The notes: generated from the letters alone by a model not told the origin. Numbered from the stretch's first letter, positions 1 through 13,154 are shown. The stretch is 64,000 nucleotides of DNA from Stercorarius parasiticus (GCA_013396915.1 VWZL01000328.1:186-64185), one strand, 5' to 3'. A program made the numbers and translations.

Positions 1-2070
1 TTTTTTTTTTTTTACTTATCATTTTCTGAAGGGACAGACAGACAAATCAAGGTCAGGGGATTTTCATGATTCCCCGCAGTGAATTGCCACATTTCAGAGA
101 AAAATTCCAATGCTTGAGTGTTTGCGAGAAGCTCTACCCAGACGCAGGGCACAACTGGCCAAGCACATAGGGGGAGGAGGGCTGTGCAGAGACGGGGGAG
201 TCATGGGACCTTTCCACACCTGCCTTCCCTAGCTCCATGCTGGCATTATCCCATTTCTGTCCCTTTTCCATGCTCCCGCTGTCACTGCTGTCATCACAGC
301 TTTCCTCTGCAGGACCTCAGTGGCCACCAGCCACGACTGCCACTGGATCCAGCCTCCCTTGGTCCTGAGCTCCTCAGCCCTGCGAGCACATGAAGTAGCC
401 GAGAGCTGAGCCTGTGTATCCTGAATAGAAGCCACCATCTGGTGAAGGCACGGGGCTTTCTGTCTTTAAAAGAGAACAAGAGAAATTATAACAATCAAAA
501 AAACCAATAAACACATTCACTATAATCTCTCATTATTATTTTCAGACGAAATCTAAAGCAACCTTTGAGAATTCTGGAAAATGCAATGAACCATAATTGC
601 CACACAGCTATGATAGAAAAGGATTTATTTAGGTTTTTTTTTTTTTCCTCTCAGTCACCCTAATGTGTGAGCGTGGTAAGGATATTTGCCACCTGCAGAG
701 GGATGTTACTATGTAGTTTAATTTTCCATAGCTTCCTGAGAGATGGGCTATCACATCAGCTGTGGCAACAGTCCCACCTCCCAGCCCAGAGTTTCATTGA
801 GCTTGTTGACAGTGCTCTTGCCTCTTTCAGAGGCAATTGGGGCCACCGCTTTCTCCTCTTCAAAATGAGCGCTCTAGCGAAAATGAAAATAACAGGGTGC
901 TATAATTATATTCTCTTTTTCTCTTGGTGCATGAAATCAATACTCAAGAAGATGTTGGCTTGATAACATTTCCAGCCAGTGTGCAAGCAGAGCCTGCAGT
1001 ACTGCAAGCTGTGAAACACATTTATATATACACATGCCTCTCCTGGGCCTTATTTACATTAGAAACTGTATGTAGTGTATTCAAGATGTCATGCACAGGA
1101 GGCTTTTCTGGTGGTGTATCCCAAAATACCAGTACAGCCCTAAGGACAGTCCCTGCTCTAGGCACTTTCCCAATGTTTTGGCTCATGCAAGAAAGCCTTA
1201 AAACAGAGAGGTTGCTCAGACATATTCCTTCAAGTCCTCTGTTAAATCTCGGTGAAGCCCAGGGGAACCTTGTCGTCACTTTGCTGGGATTTGGATCTGG
1301 GGTCTGGCTGCCTTCTGGAACTGGCACACACACCCCAGCCACCACGTTTCCCCGGTGAGGTTGTTCAGCAGCCAGCCACAAGCAAGCAATAGCCCAAAGC
1401 AGGTTGCATGACATGAATACTCCACTTAAAACTTTTAAAATGTGCATCACATCAGCCCTAAACGTTTAACTTGTGTGTGTGTGTACACGCCTATTTTTTC
1501 AGATTAGAACACTGAAACATATGGCATTCAGATAACTTGAGGAACATGCAGGATGGATAGTTGTATGAATTAAAAATAGAGATGGTCCTCTGGAGCACGT
1601 GCAATGCTTCTGCAGTGGCATCCTGTGTCAACCCTGTCAGAGAAAAAGAAGTCCTTTGAAATGGGTGGGACACCATAAAAATCAAAAAAATCTGTGATCC
1701 GTCAGCAAACTATTTCTTCTGCTCCAGTAGATGACAAGCTGACAAAGCTTGTTTTAAAGAACATTTTCAACTTGTTTAATAAATCATAAGAGGCAGCTTG
1801 CAAATGGCATATTTCATTTGCAGTGACATAAATCCCAAACAGATTTTTCAGTCGTGTTACGAATTACATGAAGTGATTTATAGGTTTCCTTGGCATTAGT
1901 TGTCTGTCTTTCTCCCTGAAATTAGACAAGCCAAAAGACAGAAAAGTAGGACAGCATTAAAAAAGCATTAGGATGAAACATTATAGAGTGGGAGTATTTG
2001 AGAAATTAAAATATAAAATGCTGACTAACCACCAAGGAATGACGGGCTCGTGGCTGAGATACAAGAAGGA
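1..2070. other. Unassigned non-coding stretch
   Basis: I see no recognisable gene or repeat family here. The window opens with a 13-base T run. A short (TG)n run lies at 1472-1484. Two overlapping open frames of about 140 codons on opposite strands (924-1358 plus, 1022-1450 minus) resemble no protein I know and lack a coding-like composition. Confidence 0.6.
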
Positions 2071-2235
2071 ACTGTAAGAACCTAGATTCATTCTTCTTCT
2101 CTGACACAGTCTTACCAAGTGATCTTAGACAAAGCTCTGAGATTCACTGTGCCCCTATTGTCCACGAGTAAAATGTGGCAAATAAGGCTTCCCTACCTCC
2201 CAGTTGGGCAATGGATACTGTAAAGTATTCATATA
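2071..2235 (+). repeat. Probable MIR-type SINE (old, diverged)
   Basis: The stretch follows the MIR (CORE-SINE family) order. An 'aacctagattca' segment corresponds to the 'gacctgggttca' part. Next comes a 'ctctgacac' block, then 'aagtgatcttagacaa', which matches the 'tgtgaccttgggcaa' part. The block around 2150-2175 ('ctgtgcccc...gtaaaatg') matches 'tgtgcctcag...tgtaaaatg', and 'ctacctccc' follows. This ordered match over about 160 bases is hard to get by chance. Divergence is high, as expected of a repeat older than birds. The exact ends are uncertain. Confidence 0.65.
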
Positions 2236-3772
2236 TACATAGCAACAATTAGGGCCATGTGACAGCCATAGGGAAATAACAGGAAAAATCATGAACTAAA
2301 CTGCTAAGAGGATCCTTTCCCTTGAACCTGGTACTGTCCACTTTGCCTTCCGCAGAGGTTCCCAAGCTTGTTGTGCTCCTCTTGTTGTGTTCCTGTGCTG
2401 TCACCATTGTTACTGTCATCAGCTGCTGCCCTGGCTTCTGTGTGTTACAGGAAATTTTCAGTTGTTTGGTCAGCGTCTGTAGGATCTCAAACAATAGCTT
2501 ATGTGCCCCATACCAAATCCACCATGGTTTAGGAATCCCTGGTAAAAATATAGAATGATGGTTAAGGTGCAGGTGGATTTTGTTTTCTCCAGAGAAAGGA
2601 GGGTAGAAAAGGAGTTTCAGATAGACACATAAGCACTCAAGGGACAGGATCATATTTATCCTGTAGACATATATTTATTTTTTTATGAGCTGTTCTACTT
2701 ACCTTTGTTTGTCTGAGTGGGTAACAATTTCTGCTGAAATCATGATCCACAGTCCTAGTTATCACCCCAGGACATGTGCCACCCTCCCTGGACTCAGGCC
2801 ATGACAAGGAGCCTCCCTCAGCAAGAGGAGCAGCACGATGTCTCTCTTACTCTGGAGTTCTTCATCCTGCACCCAGGTGACAGAGAGAGGGCAAAAAAAC
2901 TATCTAATGAAGGTACGGCAAGACTGTTGACAACCACCCTACGGCCAAGCAACAAAATTCATCCCTGTAGTAACTTAGACAAGTCCCTCAGTTTGAAACA
3001 GTTAGAAGGTGTTAGTTCAGAAGAGCACTAAGAGCTTGTTTATGGCAGAGCTTGTATTGTTCAGCCAGGCTCGTGTGTTAGAGTGGTGCAACTCCACAGT
3101 GCATATATAGTGGCCGATACGTGGCGCCCCTCATGAAGCTCTTCCACCTCGCAGCGAGGTTTCTGTGCTTGTCCTTCCACGTGTTGTGCCAAGGCGATTG
3201 TAAGCTTCTTTCACCTCCTTGTTTACAAAGCAGTGAAGCGACATCACAGCTATAAATGAGGAAAAATTGGACTCTCATCGTTTGCTCAGCTCTATATGAA
3301 GCTGTTTTTCCTGTAAACAGCATCCCTGTGGTACCACCAGGAGTCTGCTGAATAGAATGGACAAATGAGCAGATATGAACTGTGAGCATGGGCAGGCAGT
3401 GATTTAACACCACTCTAATTCTTGCCTGGCATCAGGCGTGGGGATGGTGCGATGGCTCCTGCTGCTGCTGAACCAGGCACAACTGGGCAACCTGGACAGC
3501 TAGTTTTCTTTCAACAGGAAAATACACTTTTACGGATAATAATAGTCCTTCTTGTTTTCTCATCTTAAACACATGATGTGGAAGAAGCTATTACAGGGAA
3601 GGTTTTCTCCACCAGAACCTAAGGGGTAGCAGGGATCACTCTTTAAGTTGCACCATCCCTGTTTCTCAAACCAGTGTTTTTTCTGGGCAAGTGTTTCCCA
3701 GCTGAGCCCTGGAAAAAAAGAAGGAAAGCTTAGGCACTTAGTTACTCTTTCATGTGAAAGGTGGGACGGGAG
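2236..3772. other. Unassigned non-coding stretch
   Basis: No repeat family or gene is recognised. A 134-codon open frame on the minus strand (2249-2653) shows no familiar motif and no splice or promoter context, so I treat it as chance. Confidence 0.55.
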
Positions 3773-3934
3773 CCCTTCCCTTTCCCTTTCCCTTTCCCTT
3801 TCCCTTTCCCTTTCCCTTTCCCTTTCCCTTTCCCCTTCCCCTTCCCTTTCCACCTCCCCTTCTCTTTCCCATTTCCCTTTCCCTTTCCCTTTCTTTCCCT
3901 TTCCTTTCCCCTTCTCTCCCCTTCCCCATCCCCA
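3773..3934 (+). repeat. (TTTCCC)n hexanucleotide repeat / polypyrimidine tract
   Basis: The plus strand is uninterrupted pyrimidine from 3773 to 3851 (79 bases). It contains about nine perfect TTTCCC units from 3778 to about 3834. After single A interruptions at 3852 and 3871 it continues as imperfect CCCTTT/CCTTTCC units, with another all-pyrimidine run from 3872 to 3927. The minus strand is the matching GGGAAA purine tract. All six frames across it are open and encode low-complexity dipeptide or tripeptide runs (such as Phe-Pro, Ser-Leu, Arg-Glu, Gly-Lys). Those frames are by-products of the repeat, not genes. Confidence 0.97.
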
Positions 3935-6900
3935 CTGCCCCATACGGTGTGTCAGGCCCTGGGCTGAACACTGATGGCTCCATCCTGGTCCCCAGGCACC
4001 TGAGCATGGCAACTGCAGTGCCACTTGCACTCGATACACTGAATTTTGGGATGCCCCTCCACGTAGCCGTCATGTCTCCTGCCAGTCTGACTGGCCTCCT
4101 GCGGGGCCAGCGAGGTTGCGAGGAGGGCAGGGCAGGGGCGCCCGCCGCCCTGAGCTCTTCTCTCAGGAGCCTGATGCTCTGAGGACAAGGCAGTCCAGAC
4201 AAATAGGTGACAGCAGGAATACAGCCTTGACTTTTGTGGTCACAAGGAGGTTTTCGTGGAATAAAATGAGAGCTGAGCCGTTTCTCCATCCCTGCTCGGT
4301 CCCAAGAGTGCTGAAATCAGTGCCCCACTGAGATATGGGGAACCTGGGCTTTCACTCAGAAGCATATGTTGATCCAGTTACCATAGGCTTATGCATACAG
4401 ATCCTAAGCTTGCAATCGTGTGCCTAACTTAATGCACCGCAGCTAATCTCATTGCCTTCAGCACTTCAGATTAATATATTGAGTTTATGCAGCCACAACC
4501 GAGAGCCAGAAGTGACAGTCGTATCAGTGACAGCAAAACTTCAAGCCCTTCAGGCAGCTAGAGCTTGTGGTTTTCCCACATGCAAACATGCAAGGCCACA
4601 GTGACCTGAAAAACTTCCCTTCTGATCGCATGAAAAGGTGGGACTTGATTGCCCCAGTCTTTGCAAACTGGCTTCTCATCTCACTGTCACCAGTTGCTCA
4701 GAAACAGGGATCGATGGGAATTCATTGTGTCAGAGAAATTGTCTCTTCTATCGTATTAGCTCTCCTCGTCCTCCTTTCCTCCTCCCCCTTTCATAACAAA
4801 GACGTTTCCATTATTTTCCTGAGCATTTGGAAGAAGAGCTCCTTTCATTGTGTGCAGCAGAACCTTGCCAAGTTACTGCTTCCAAACCAGCAGCTGTGTG
4901 GATCAGCAGCAGAGAAGGGAAAAAAGGTTTGGGTGGTATCACGCAGACTTTGTGTGTAGGTTCAGGAGTGTGTGAAGGAAGACAGATAGCATATTGATGT
5001 TTTAGAAGTCCCAGTAGTCACACAGAAAAATTACACTCAGCTTTGCTATTCCCTTCAGTTTTCAAGTGAGATATTAAACTACCTTTCAACTTCAACTGCT
5101 GCTCATACGGAACGTGATCATTTTACGTTGGCCAAATTCCCTACATATTTTGTGTGTTTTCTATTGTGTCTCATCACATATGAAGTCTGAAGTTCCCTGG
5201 GACGGAAACTCTCTTATTGCATCTGTTCTCAGTAACTTATAAAAAAGAGCTTTAATTCCCCTCAGCAGGGCTTTTAGGCACAGCTATGCTGCAGCATTAG
5301 GTGCTCTGAAGCTCCAGACCTTCAAAGATGTAGCAATCTGCAGATTCTGACGTTTACTGTTCCCTGAGATGTCTACACGGTGCCTCTCAAGAGCATTGCT
5401 TGTCCTGCTGGGAATGCTGTGAAATAGTCTTCTTCTGTTCATATTTTTGGCTAATATCTTTGAAACCAAATCAATAAATCGCAATTTAGAAGAATCTTTT
5501 ATAACTTCCTGAGGAGGGGGCACTAAATGCAGGTATTTACACTCATCACAATTATAATGCTGCTACTCCAATAAAAATTCGTTGACTTCCAGGGGGTTGG
5601 ATTTTGCCTCACTAAGGATATTTTAAAAGAATGAAACTGGGTACATGCTCCATTTTAGAAGGCATGCTCTTCAAAAGTGTTGTACCCTTGTCACATAAAA
5701 TCCCAGCAGATTATACATGGCAATTTAGTCATGTTTTCATTCTATATATTCCAAAGATCACTCATCCAGGCTTGGGTGTTCACCTTTACACCGAGTAGTG
5801 CTGTAGCCACAATAAACCTGGATGTGAGAGTGCTCCAAAACCACGTGGAACTGATTTTAGCAAAGCAGAAGTGTTGCAAGGTATTCGGTAGTATGCAGAA
5901 TTGTAATTTTGCACATTAGAATAAATGAGAGAATAAAGAAACACCACAAAAGTAACAAATGAAAATCTAGAGTTTGCTCAAACAAACCAATTACAAAGGA
6001 GGAAAGTCACATGTGTGTATTCAACAGCAAATTGTGACACAAATGGAAATCCTACATTGAAGGTAAGAAAGTGCATCACATGCAAGATTTTATACTCATC
6101 ACGTGTTTTTCTTGGTTTTATTTTAGCAGCAAAGATCAGTGATGTTCCTTCATTATTTGTCAGCTAGGGAAAGAGTATTATAATTTTTCCAACTCCTAAA
6201 GCGCTGCAATAGCACAGTGGGGGATTCACAAGTGCTTTGATTAGGACATAAAATCGCACGGAAATTTAAAAAAAAAAAAAAGAAAAGCAGAAGGTGACTC
6301 TTTGTAAGTGTGGTTTAAAATAAAACAGAAAGGAAGGTAAAATGCACTTGAGTATTTTCTTGCTGTGCAGAGACATTCCCTGCGGTGGCTGGGGGTCAGG
6401 AGAGCGAGGTGAGTAGAGCAGACCTTGCTGTAGAGCTGGAGATGCCACGGGTTATTCTGCAGCCCACCTGAACAATGTCTGGTCTGCACAGCCTAAATAA
6501 TTTCTCAGACCCAACGGGCTGCTAGTAGGCAGAAACATTTCTTCAGGCGGCACAGGCAGAGGGACAGGCAGTGCCTACCATTGTCCCCAGCCTAAGAGAA
6601 GCACGGTGAGATGGCACTGGGGGACCTGGCGTGTGGGGCCAGCCCAGGGAGGCTTAAAAGGAGCCGAGTTTGCTGCTGGCTGCCCCCAGCAGCCTGAGTT
6701 TAACCCAGCACACCTTGCCTGCAGTATCCGCTGAGTGAAACACGAACTTTTGCTCTGACGAATGCAATACGGCTTTACCAGGAGCCTTTTCTGCTGCAGT
6801 GCCACTCTGCTGCCTTTCCCATTTCTGCAAACACTTCAATTCCCTGTCGACAGAAAAGCGGTGGAAGGTAGATTACGGAAATGCTTTTGGAGGGCAAGAG

Positions 6901-7059
6901 AAATTTCTGGATTTTGAAGATGATGTGGTAAGATAGCAGGCCACATGACGGTGCCGGAATAGCAAAAGCCATCTCTGGAAGGGCTTTTTGGTGGACCAAA
7001 GTCAGAGTTTTTAATGTAGGTTTTAATGTGGGGGGAAAAGAATATCATAATTTTAGTAG
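3935..7059. other. Unassigned stretch
   Basis: The first 250 bases (3940-4190) are GC-richer than their surroundings. The rest is AT-leaning, with an A14 run at 6268-6281. An open minus-strand frame at 5284-5523 has a somewhat protein-like composition but no recognised family (see findings). No repeat family is recognised. Confidence 0.5.
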
Positions 7060-7280
7060 AACTGAAATCCTGTTTAAATATTTTATACTTGTATTTAAAT
7101 AATTAAATAATTACTTATTTAACACACAAAGTTAATAATATAATGTATGTCAATATTTTAATATATAAATATAAATTCCTTTAAATATATATATTCTACA
7201 GTGCTGCTGTAAAGAATAACAGTATGAATAGATAAATACATGTTTAGGTTTTATTTATATTTTTGATAATATTAATATTG
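7060..7280. repeat. AT-rich low-complexity region
   Basis: This segment is almost wholly A and T, with repeated TTTAAAT, AATTAAATAATTA and TATATAAATA motifs, broken by a short 'cagtgctgct' island near 7200. It has no repeat unit long enough to call a microsatellite. Confidence 0.8.
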
Positions 7281-7629
7281 GACTTGTGAGGGTAAAGTAT
7301 TTCTCTGTGCCCTTTTGTCCAGGACTGCTGCTGGCTCATCATAGAAACACAAACCTAGAGCCAGACTCTAAGAAACAGTAAAACAAAACATGCTTCTTTC
7401 CTTAGCGTATCCTCACAGCATTCATAATCCGCAGTTTAAGAATATTCTGTTTAAAGTTGTCTTCATAGGGTCCCGTATAGATAAGATAGATTAATGGATC
7501 TTGTCTGGTTCCTCTCTAAATCTATGTGTACATAATATATACATGTTTATATAGCCCTCAGTGTTATACTAACTCCTCAGGAACAGTCTCAGATGCACCT
7601 CAGAAAACTCATATATAAACAGGTCAGTT

Positions 7630-8385
7630 CACAGAATCACAGAATCACAGAATGGTAGGGGTTGGAAGGGACCTCTGGAGATCATCTAGTCCAACCCCCC
7701 TGCCAGAGCAGGGTCACCTAGAGCAGGTTGCACAGGAACGTGTCCAGGCGGGTTTTGAATGTCTCCAGAGACGGAGACTCCACCACCTCTCTGGGCAGCC
7801 TGTTCCAGTGCTCTGCCACCCTCAAAGTAAAGATGTTCCTCCTCATGTTTAGGTGGAACTTCCTATGCTCAAGTTTGCGCTCGTTACCTCTTGTCCTGTC
7901 ACTGGGCACCACTGAAAAGAACCTGGCCCCATCCTCCTGACACCCACCCTTTAAGTTTTTATGAGCATTGATAAGATCCCACTCAGTCATCTTTTTTCCA
8001 GACTGAAGAGACCCAAATCCTTCAGCCTTTCTTCATAAGAGAGGTGTTCCCATCCCCTAATCATCTTGGTAGCCCTTTGCTGTACCTTCTCCAGCAGTTC
8101 CCTGTCCTTCTTGAACCAGGGAGCCCAGAACTGGACACAGCGCTCCAGATGTGGCCTCACCAAGGCAGAGTAGAAGGGGAGGATGACCTCCCTCAACCTG
8201 CTGGCCACACTCTTCTGGATGCACCCCAGGATGCCATTGGCCTTCCTGGCCACAAGGGCACATTGCTGGCTCATGGTCATCCTGTTGCCCACCAAGACTC
8301 CCAGGTCTCTTTCCACAGAGCTGCTCTCCAGCAGGTCAGCCCCCAACCTGTACTGGTGCATGGGGTTATTCCTCCCTGGGTGCAG
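7630..8385 (-). mobile_element. CR1 non-LTR retrotransposon, 5'-truncated 3' portion
   Basis: Read on the minus strand this is a CR1 LINE fragment running from the post-RT part of ORF2 to the 3' end. On the plus strand it opens with ACAGAATC octamers at 7630-7653, the inverted CR1 3' tail, followed by the standard 'ggttggaagggacctctggagatcatctagtccaac' type segment. It then reads through the conserved ORF2 C-terminal blocks (trp-asn-arg-leu-pro-arg-glu; ser-tyr-glu-glu-arg). It stops abruptly near 'ccctgggtgcag', which I take as the 5' truncation point. No target-site duplication was sought, since CR1 usually lacks one. The low number of disruptions suggests a moderately young copy. Confidence 0.96.
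7718..8361 (-). pseudogene. CR1 ORF2 C-terminal fragment, frameshifted
   Basis: Two abutting minus-strand frames encode consecutive pieces of the CR1 ORF2 C-terminus. Positions 8361-7987 include 'RDLGVLV', '[18 protein letters not shown]', 'RPHLE.CVQFWAP' and '[19 protein letters not shown]'. Positions 7990-7718 include '[17 protein letters not shown]' and '[19 protein letters not shown]', ending at a natural-looking stop. They overlap by 4 bases in different frames, so a frameshift lies at about 7985-8000, near a T-run where the '[11 protein letters not shown]' junction should be. The endonuclease and reverse transcriptase domains are absent, so the copy cannot be active. Confidence 0.93.
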
Positions 8386-11300
8386 TTCTGCTCATACTCT
8401 CTCCATCTGCAACATAGATCTGTAAAATGCCTCAACAGTAAAAAAAAAAGGGACCATGGGAACAAAGTCTTGGTTTGAAAATGTCAAATGCTTCATTCTG
8501 ATGCTGTTGGACTAGAATGCTTTGATGTTGCATTCAAAACAAAAGTTTTTGGTATAAAAAGGAAACAAAATCAGGGGAAAAAATTGAAAGGAATTTAATT
8601 ACGCACAACATATTTTGGTTTAGTTGAATGAATCATTGAATTGTTTAGGTTGTTTCCATCTGAGAGGGTAATATTTGTGTTGGCTTAATTAAAGCTGTTT
8701 GTTTCCAAGAGTCGGGGAGGACAGGGTAGTTCCTGCTGTTTACCTGTGGACCTAATTCCCTGCATTTATACACTTGGTCCACTGTCACTCTGAAGACCTT
8801 CAGAAAAGCTTGGTTTTGGCCTCCTGTTCCTCTGGATCCCAATATGTCCCTGTGGTCCCTCCCTTTGATTTGATTCTGCCACGCTTCCCATGAGTCTTGC
8901 GTCTCGCCAGCACATTCCCACAGCCCTCGCCTTTGGCTAATGGGCAATCGCAAACGTGGCACGTGTCCTGGTTTCTGTGCATTTCCCACATCTGAGCAAG
9001 GTCAACCCGTCTTAAAGCTGCCTGGGGAGGTCATTTTACCGTGCAATGTTCTCTATGATGCAACACTTTTTCAGTAGGGGCCTTTGTTTGGTTTTTGGCA
9101 AGGTGGTTTAGGACAGCAAGAGCACTGGCACCGATTCAGCTTTTAAAAAATGTGAGTAGGAAACTGCCTTATTTTTATCCTTGAATAATTTAGATCACAA
9201 ACAGAGCAAATTATGTCAACAAGCAGCTACCTAGTGAGTTAATTAGCTGTGAATTTTGTGGTTTGAATTCAGCAGCAGTCATATTACCATGATCCAAAGA
9301 TGGGAATGAATGTTTTTGTCCTAATATTCACAGCTTCTACCTTAAATGAGAGAGAGGTTGATTGACTCACTGCACCACATTTTGGTAGTGAAGACAAGCT
9401 GTGAGGCTTTTGTTGCTTCTTGGGAGTTAACAGCAAATGGTGATGCTGTGATTCCTGTTTTATCTGGAAAACACAACCACTTCATGCAAACAGGTACAGA
9501 GGGGGAAAATTTCACCTATTTGTTTGTAAAGTCCAGCAAAGGCAGACCAGGAACGACACTGGAGCTGTGAGTGTGAAAATATGTAACATGCTAGGAAAAT
9601 ATAGCTTTAGTGACCCAAATACTCCTATAAATAGTGCATCTGAATAAAGAAAAAAGGAATTGATGAGGAATGTGTCCCACACAATGCTCATAATAGCTCT
9701 TCTTTCTAAATAGATTTTTTTAAACTATTCTAAAGTGACCCAATAATGTATAAGACTTGCTTTTTTGCAGGGAGCATATATATATATATTTTTAAAGACC
9801 GTTCAAAATCATCTGCTTGTTCAAGACGTCACTCTGTCAACAAGTCCCTCTGGCTTGGGTTTTTTTTATTTTGCAAGATTCAATAAGTCTGAAGGCTAGT
9901 TATGAAAGAGATCTTCTGTGGAAGTTCAGGTAGAATTGAGTGATTTACAGTGCCCTTGAGATTGGTGAGGTCATGTGTAAACTGCCTTCTTTCCTGAAGA
10001 ACTTTAATTCTCTAGTGCCTTCTGTTGAAAATGTCATAGAAGTTCAGAACTTTTTTTGTATTAACCTTGCTTGCATAAAATGCTAAGGATCTCTTTCAAT
10101 ATCTGGGTGGTGAGACTATGTCCTGCTTTGTCAGTGGTGCACAGCATCTAAATGGCAAGTCTCACAGGAAGGCAACAGCTTCTCTGTGAAAGCTTTTCTG
10201 CTGCAGATTGGAGGAAGTGGATCATCTTGCATTAAGGCACTAGATCAAAACTCAGAAGAGATAGCTTACATTGTTTACTCTTTCTCTGAAGCTGTGATCT
10301 TGTGTCATACACCTCTGCTCTACAAAGATGTTGTTAGGAGGGATTCTTTGCATGTTTGATGAGATACTGTATAAAGACTATAAGTTAAACTGAGTAAAAA
10401 TTGTAACTTCAGCTAATTGTCTTAACAAATTCAAGAGGGTCTTCCTATAATCTTTCCTTGCACCTCTTACACCAGGCCAACCAAAAATAATGAAAACAGA
10501 GGAATTCTGGTTGATATGCTGATATCCTTCCCAAGCTGAGAGGTTAAATTACCTTTTTCGTTCCTTGCAGGAGAAACATTCAACACCGTTGAACTTGAAC
10601 TATTTTCACTACACTTCTTTTGCCCTTGCGTTAGCTAAATAGAGAGCTTCTGCCTTCATCATTATCAAGGTAGGTGCTCAGTAAAGACACAATCTGATAA
10701 CTAATGACGTTCCACTGACTCTGATAGGAGATGGTGGTTGAAATGAAAAACAGCCTCAAAGTTTCTGTATCCTCCAGCCCAGTGTCCTTACTCATAGGCC
10801 AGCTGTCTTGCTGCCTCAGCTTGCGGTCAAAAGAAACAGATTTCAATGGGAGAAGACGTGTATGAGAAGCCCAGCACAAAGTGTCCAAAATACAGCAGTA
10901 GAGGGTAAAACAAAAAATAAAATCTGAAATAAAAACCAGTAATGAGCAGTATTCAGAATGGCAAATTTTTAAGGGGGAAAAGTAAACAGAGTCTGAAATG
11001 AATCCAGCCTGTTACAAGACACAGGATTTGCTATTCGTGCTGGATTTACTTTTCTGACTTTAGGATTCGATTTTAAATGGCTCAGAAAACACAAGAAGAG
11101 GAAAGCACCACAACAGTCAGCATTCATACCTGGTGTGCTTTGTGAGCACACTGGAAACATACTTCTCCGAAATTCTTGTGCACACCTTGCAAAGAGAAAA
11201 AGATGATGAGTGTATTTCTCAAATTGTTTTGTTTATGCCCTCCTTCAAGAGGAACAGCAACTTGCAGTTATTCCTCCCAAACATCTCAGATCTGGAGTTA

Positions 11301-13154
11301 CAAATGAAAAGATTCCTTCCCTAAATCTCCCAAATACGCTGTGCCTCAAAGGGCATAGCACAGAGCTTGGGGAGCATCAGGGCAGTGCTATGGCTACCAT
11401 TTATTTGCATTTTCTCCTTGACACTGGGTGTCTCTGTACTTTCAGTGTTGGGTGTGAATCCCTTTTTGCCTTCTGCTATCAATGATTTGTTGCCAATCTA
11501 TCTATAGAAATAATAACAAGCAAACCAAATGGTAAAACTTCAGCCAGCTCTTCACTGATTCATGTTTTTCCTCTGTCTACTTTGATGGTAAGATGAGATG
11601 TCAGTACCTGCCAGTTGTCCCTACCATGTTCTTCTAGAGCAATAAAACTTGAAAAATTTTACAATCTGAAACCAATATTCTTCCCGTCTTTACAAAAGAT
11701 AAATTATTATTGTAAACATAGATGCTTAAGCTGTAGTAAAAAAACCTGAGAGTATCAAGATCAGGAAAGTTTAGTTCCAGCGATCAAAGTTTCACAATAC
11801 TGACATGTAAATGGATAATTCCTCAAAAGTTTCTACTGTAGCTTATTTCCTTGTATGCCCTATATAATCTTTAGATAAATTATTCAAATGGGAACTTTTT
11901 CTTTCCATTTTATAGAGGGTTATACTCCTTTCCAATTGTGTAACTGTTCCCCTCTGCAGATGAGAAGAAAATGCAGTGGAATTTATTATTTATGGAGAAC
12001 AAATATTAATAGTTCGTGGTGAATTTGGAATGGTATCTGGGCAAAAGAGCTACCTTCTGACACACCTTTTGCTGTGAATGCTTTCACTGCTTAACATTCG
12101 CTGTGTGGATTATACTCAATGGAAAACAAGGAGGTTGGTTTCATTTTGACACCGGCAGTGACTGCTAACGCACTGATTAACTAAAAGCAATGGCATCATT
12201 ACTGAGTGAGTCATTAGCATCCTCAGAGATAAGCATTAATGAGGAGGGAAAAAACCCAATTGCTTAGAAAAAAAACACAAAGCACATGATGGAGTATTTT
12301 AATGTGTTCAAAAATAGATACTGTTCCCCTGCTCCTATAATTAAGGTTTTATTAATTTAGGATGGGAACAGATGAGAGCATGAAGCTTTGTGTGTCTGCA
12401 CCAGCTTGGGTGCAGCTCATAACCCTAAAGAGAGACACCAGTGAAGCACAAGCACCACGGCCACTTTCAGTGAGAACGGTTCCTTCATGGTATAGGCTGC
12501 AGGAGAAATGAGTTCCAGCCTTCTCTTGTACTGATGACTACTTCTATATCAGCTTTTTACAGCATGCCCATATGGACGATGAGCAGACCTCAAAAATCTG
12601 ACTGTTTAATCATGTTCAGTATAATTTATTTTTCTGTAGGCTTCTAACAATGACCTATAATTAACGGGTAAAAAAAAAGGCAAAATTCTATGCCTCTGCA
12701 CGTCAATGAAAATGGGTATTGGAGTATAATCAGGAGTTCAACCATAATGTAATGATCTCCCAATACTACGTTGAGTGTACCTGTGTTGAAATTACCTTCA
12801 GAAAGTCCTCAGGCAAAAAGGAACTGAAATTAAGGATGAATTCAATGTATTGCAATGAATGAGGTCTATATCAGGCTCAAAGTTTGGGTCTGGAAAAGGG
12901 ACTTTTTTTTTTTTTTCCCCCCAAAAAGTCTGGATTGACATCCTGAGGTCCTCTGCAGGATCACTGTACAGAAGTTCAGAAATACAAATTTTCCTGGTTA
13001 ATTCCACTGAGCATATTTAAAAGAAAATCATGACCTTATCTAGATTGTCTATTTGTATGTGTGGGCAATGAAAATGACTTGCGTGTTCAACATATCTGGA
13101 GAGGGATCATAATAATGAGTGAGCAAAGACTGAAGTCCCATCCCTGTGTGTCTT
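8386..13154. other. Long unassigned non-coding stretch
   Basis: No gene or repeat family is recognised with confidence. There is an (AT)7 run at 9776-9789 and a T14-C6 run at 12903-12922. The stretch is AT-leaning with many homeodomain-like TAAT words around 12.1-12.4 kb. Open frames are all short and featureless. Confidence 0.5.

Noticed and set aside
924..1450. Overlapping 144- and 142-codon frames on opposite strands
   Set aside because: No family resemblance, no splice or promoter context, and lack of stops on both strands suggests local composition.
1472..1484. (TG)n run
   Set aside because: Only about six units; noted in the regional entry but too short to list as a microsatellite.
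3560..4289. Open frames of 108-179 codons across the hexamer repeat
   Set aside because: They arise because (TTTCCC)n has no stop in any frame; the translations are dipeptide or tripeptide runs.
10571..10669. Exon-like segment between TTCCTTGCAG and AAGGTAGGT
   Set aside because: All three frames contain stops, so it cannot be an internal coding exon.
11550..11625. MIR-like phrase 'ttttcctctgtctact...cagtacctgcc'
   Set aside because: Too short and gapped to separate from chance.
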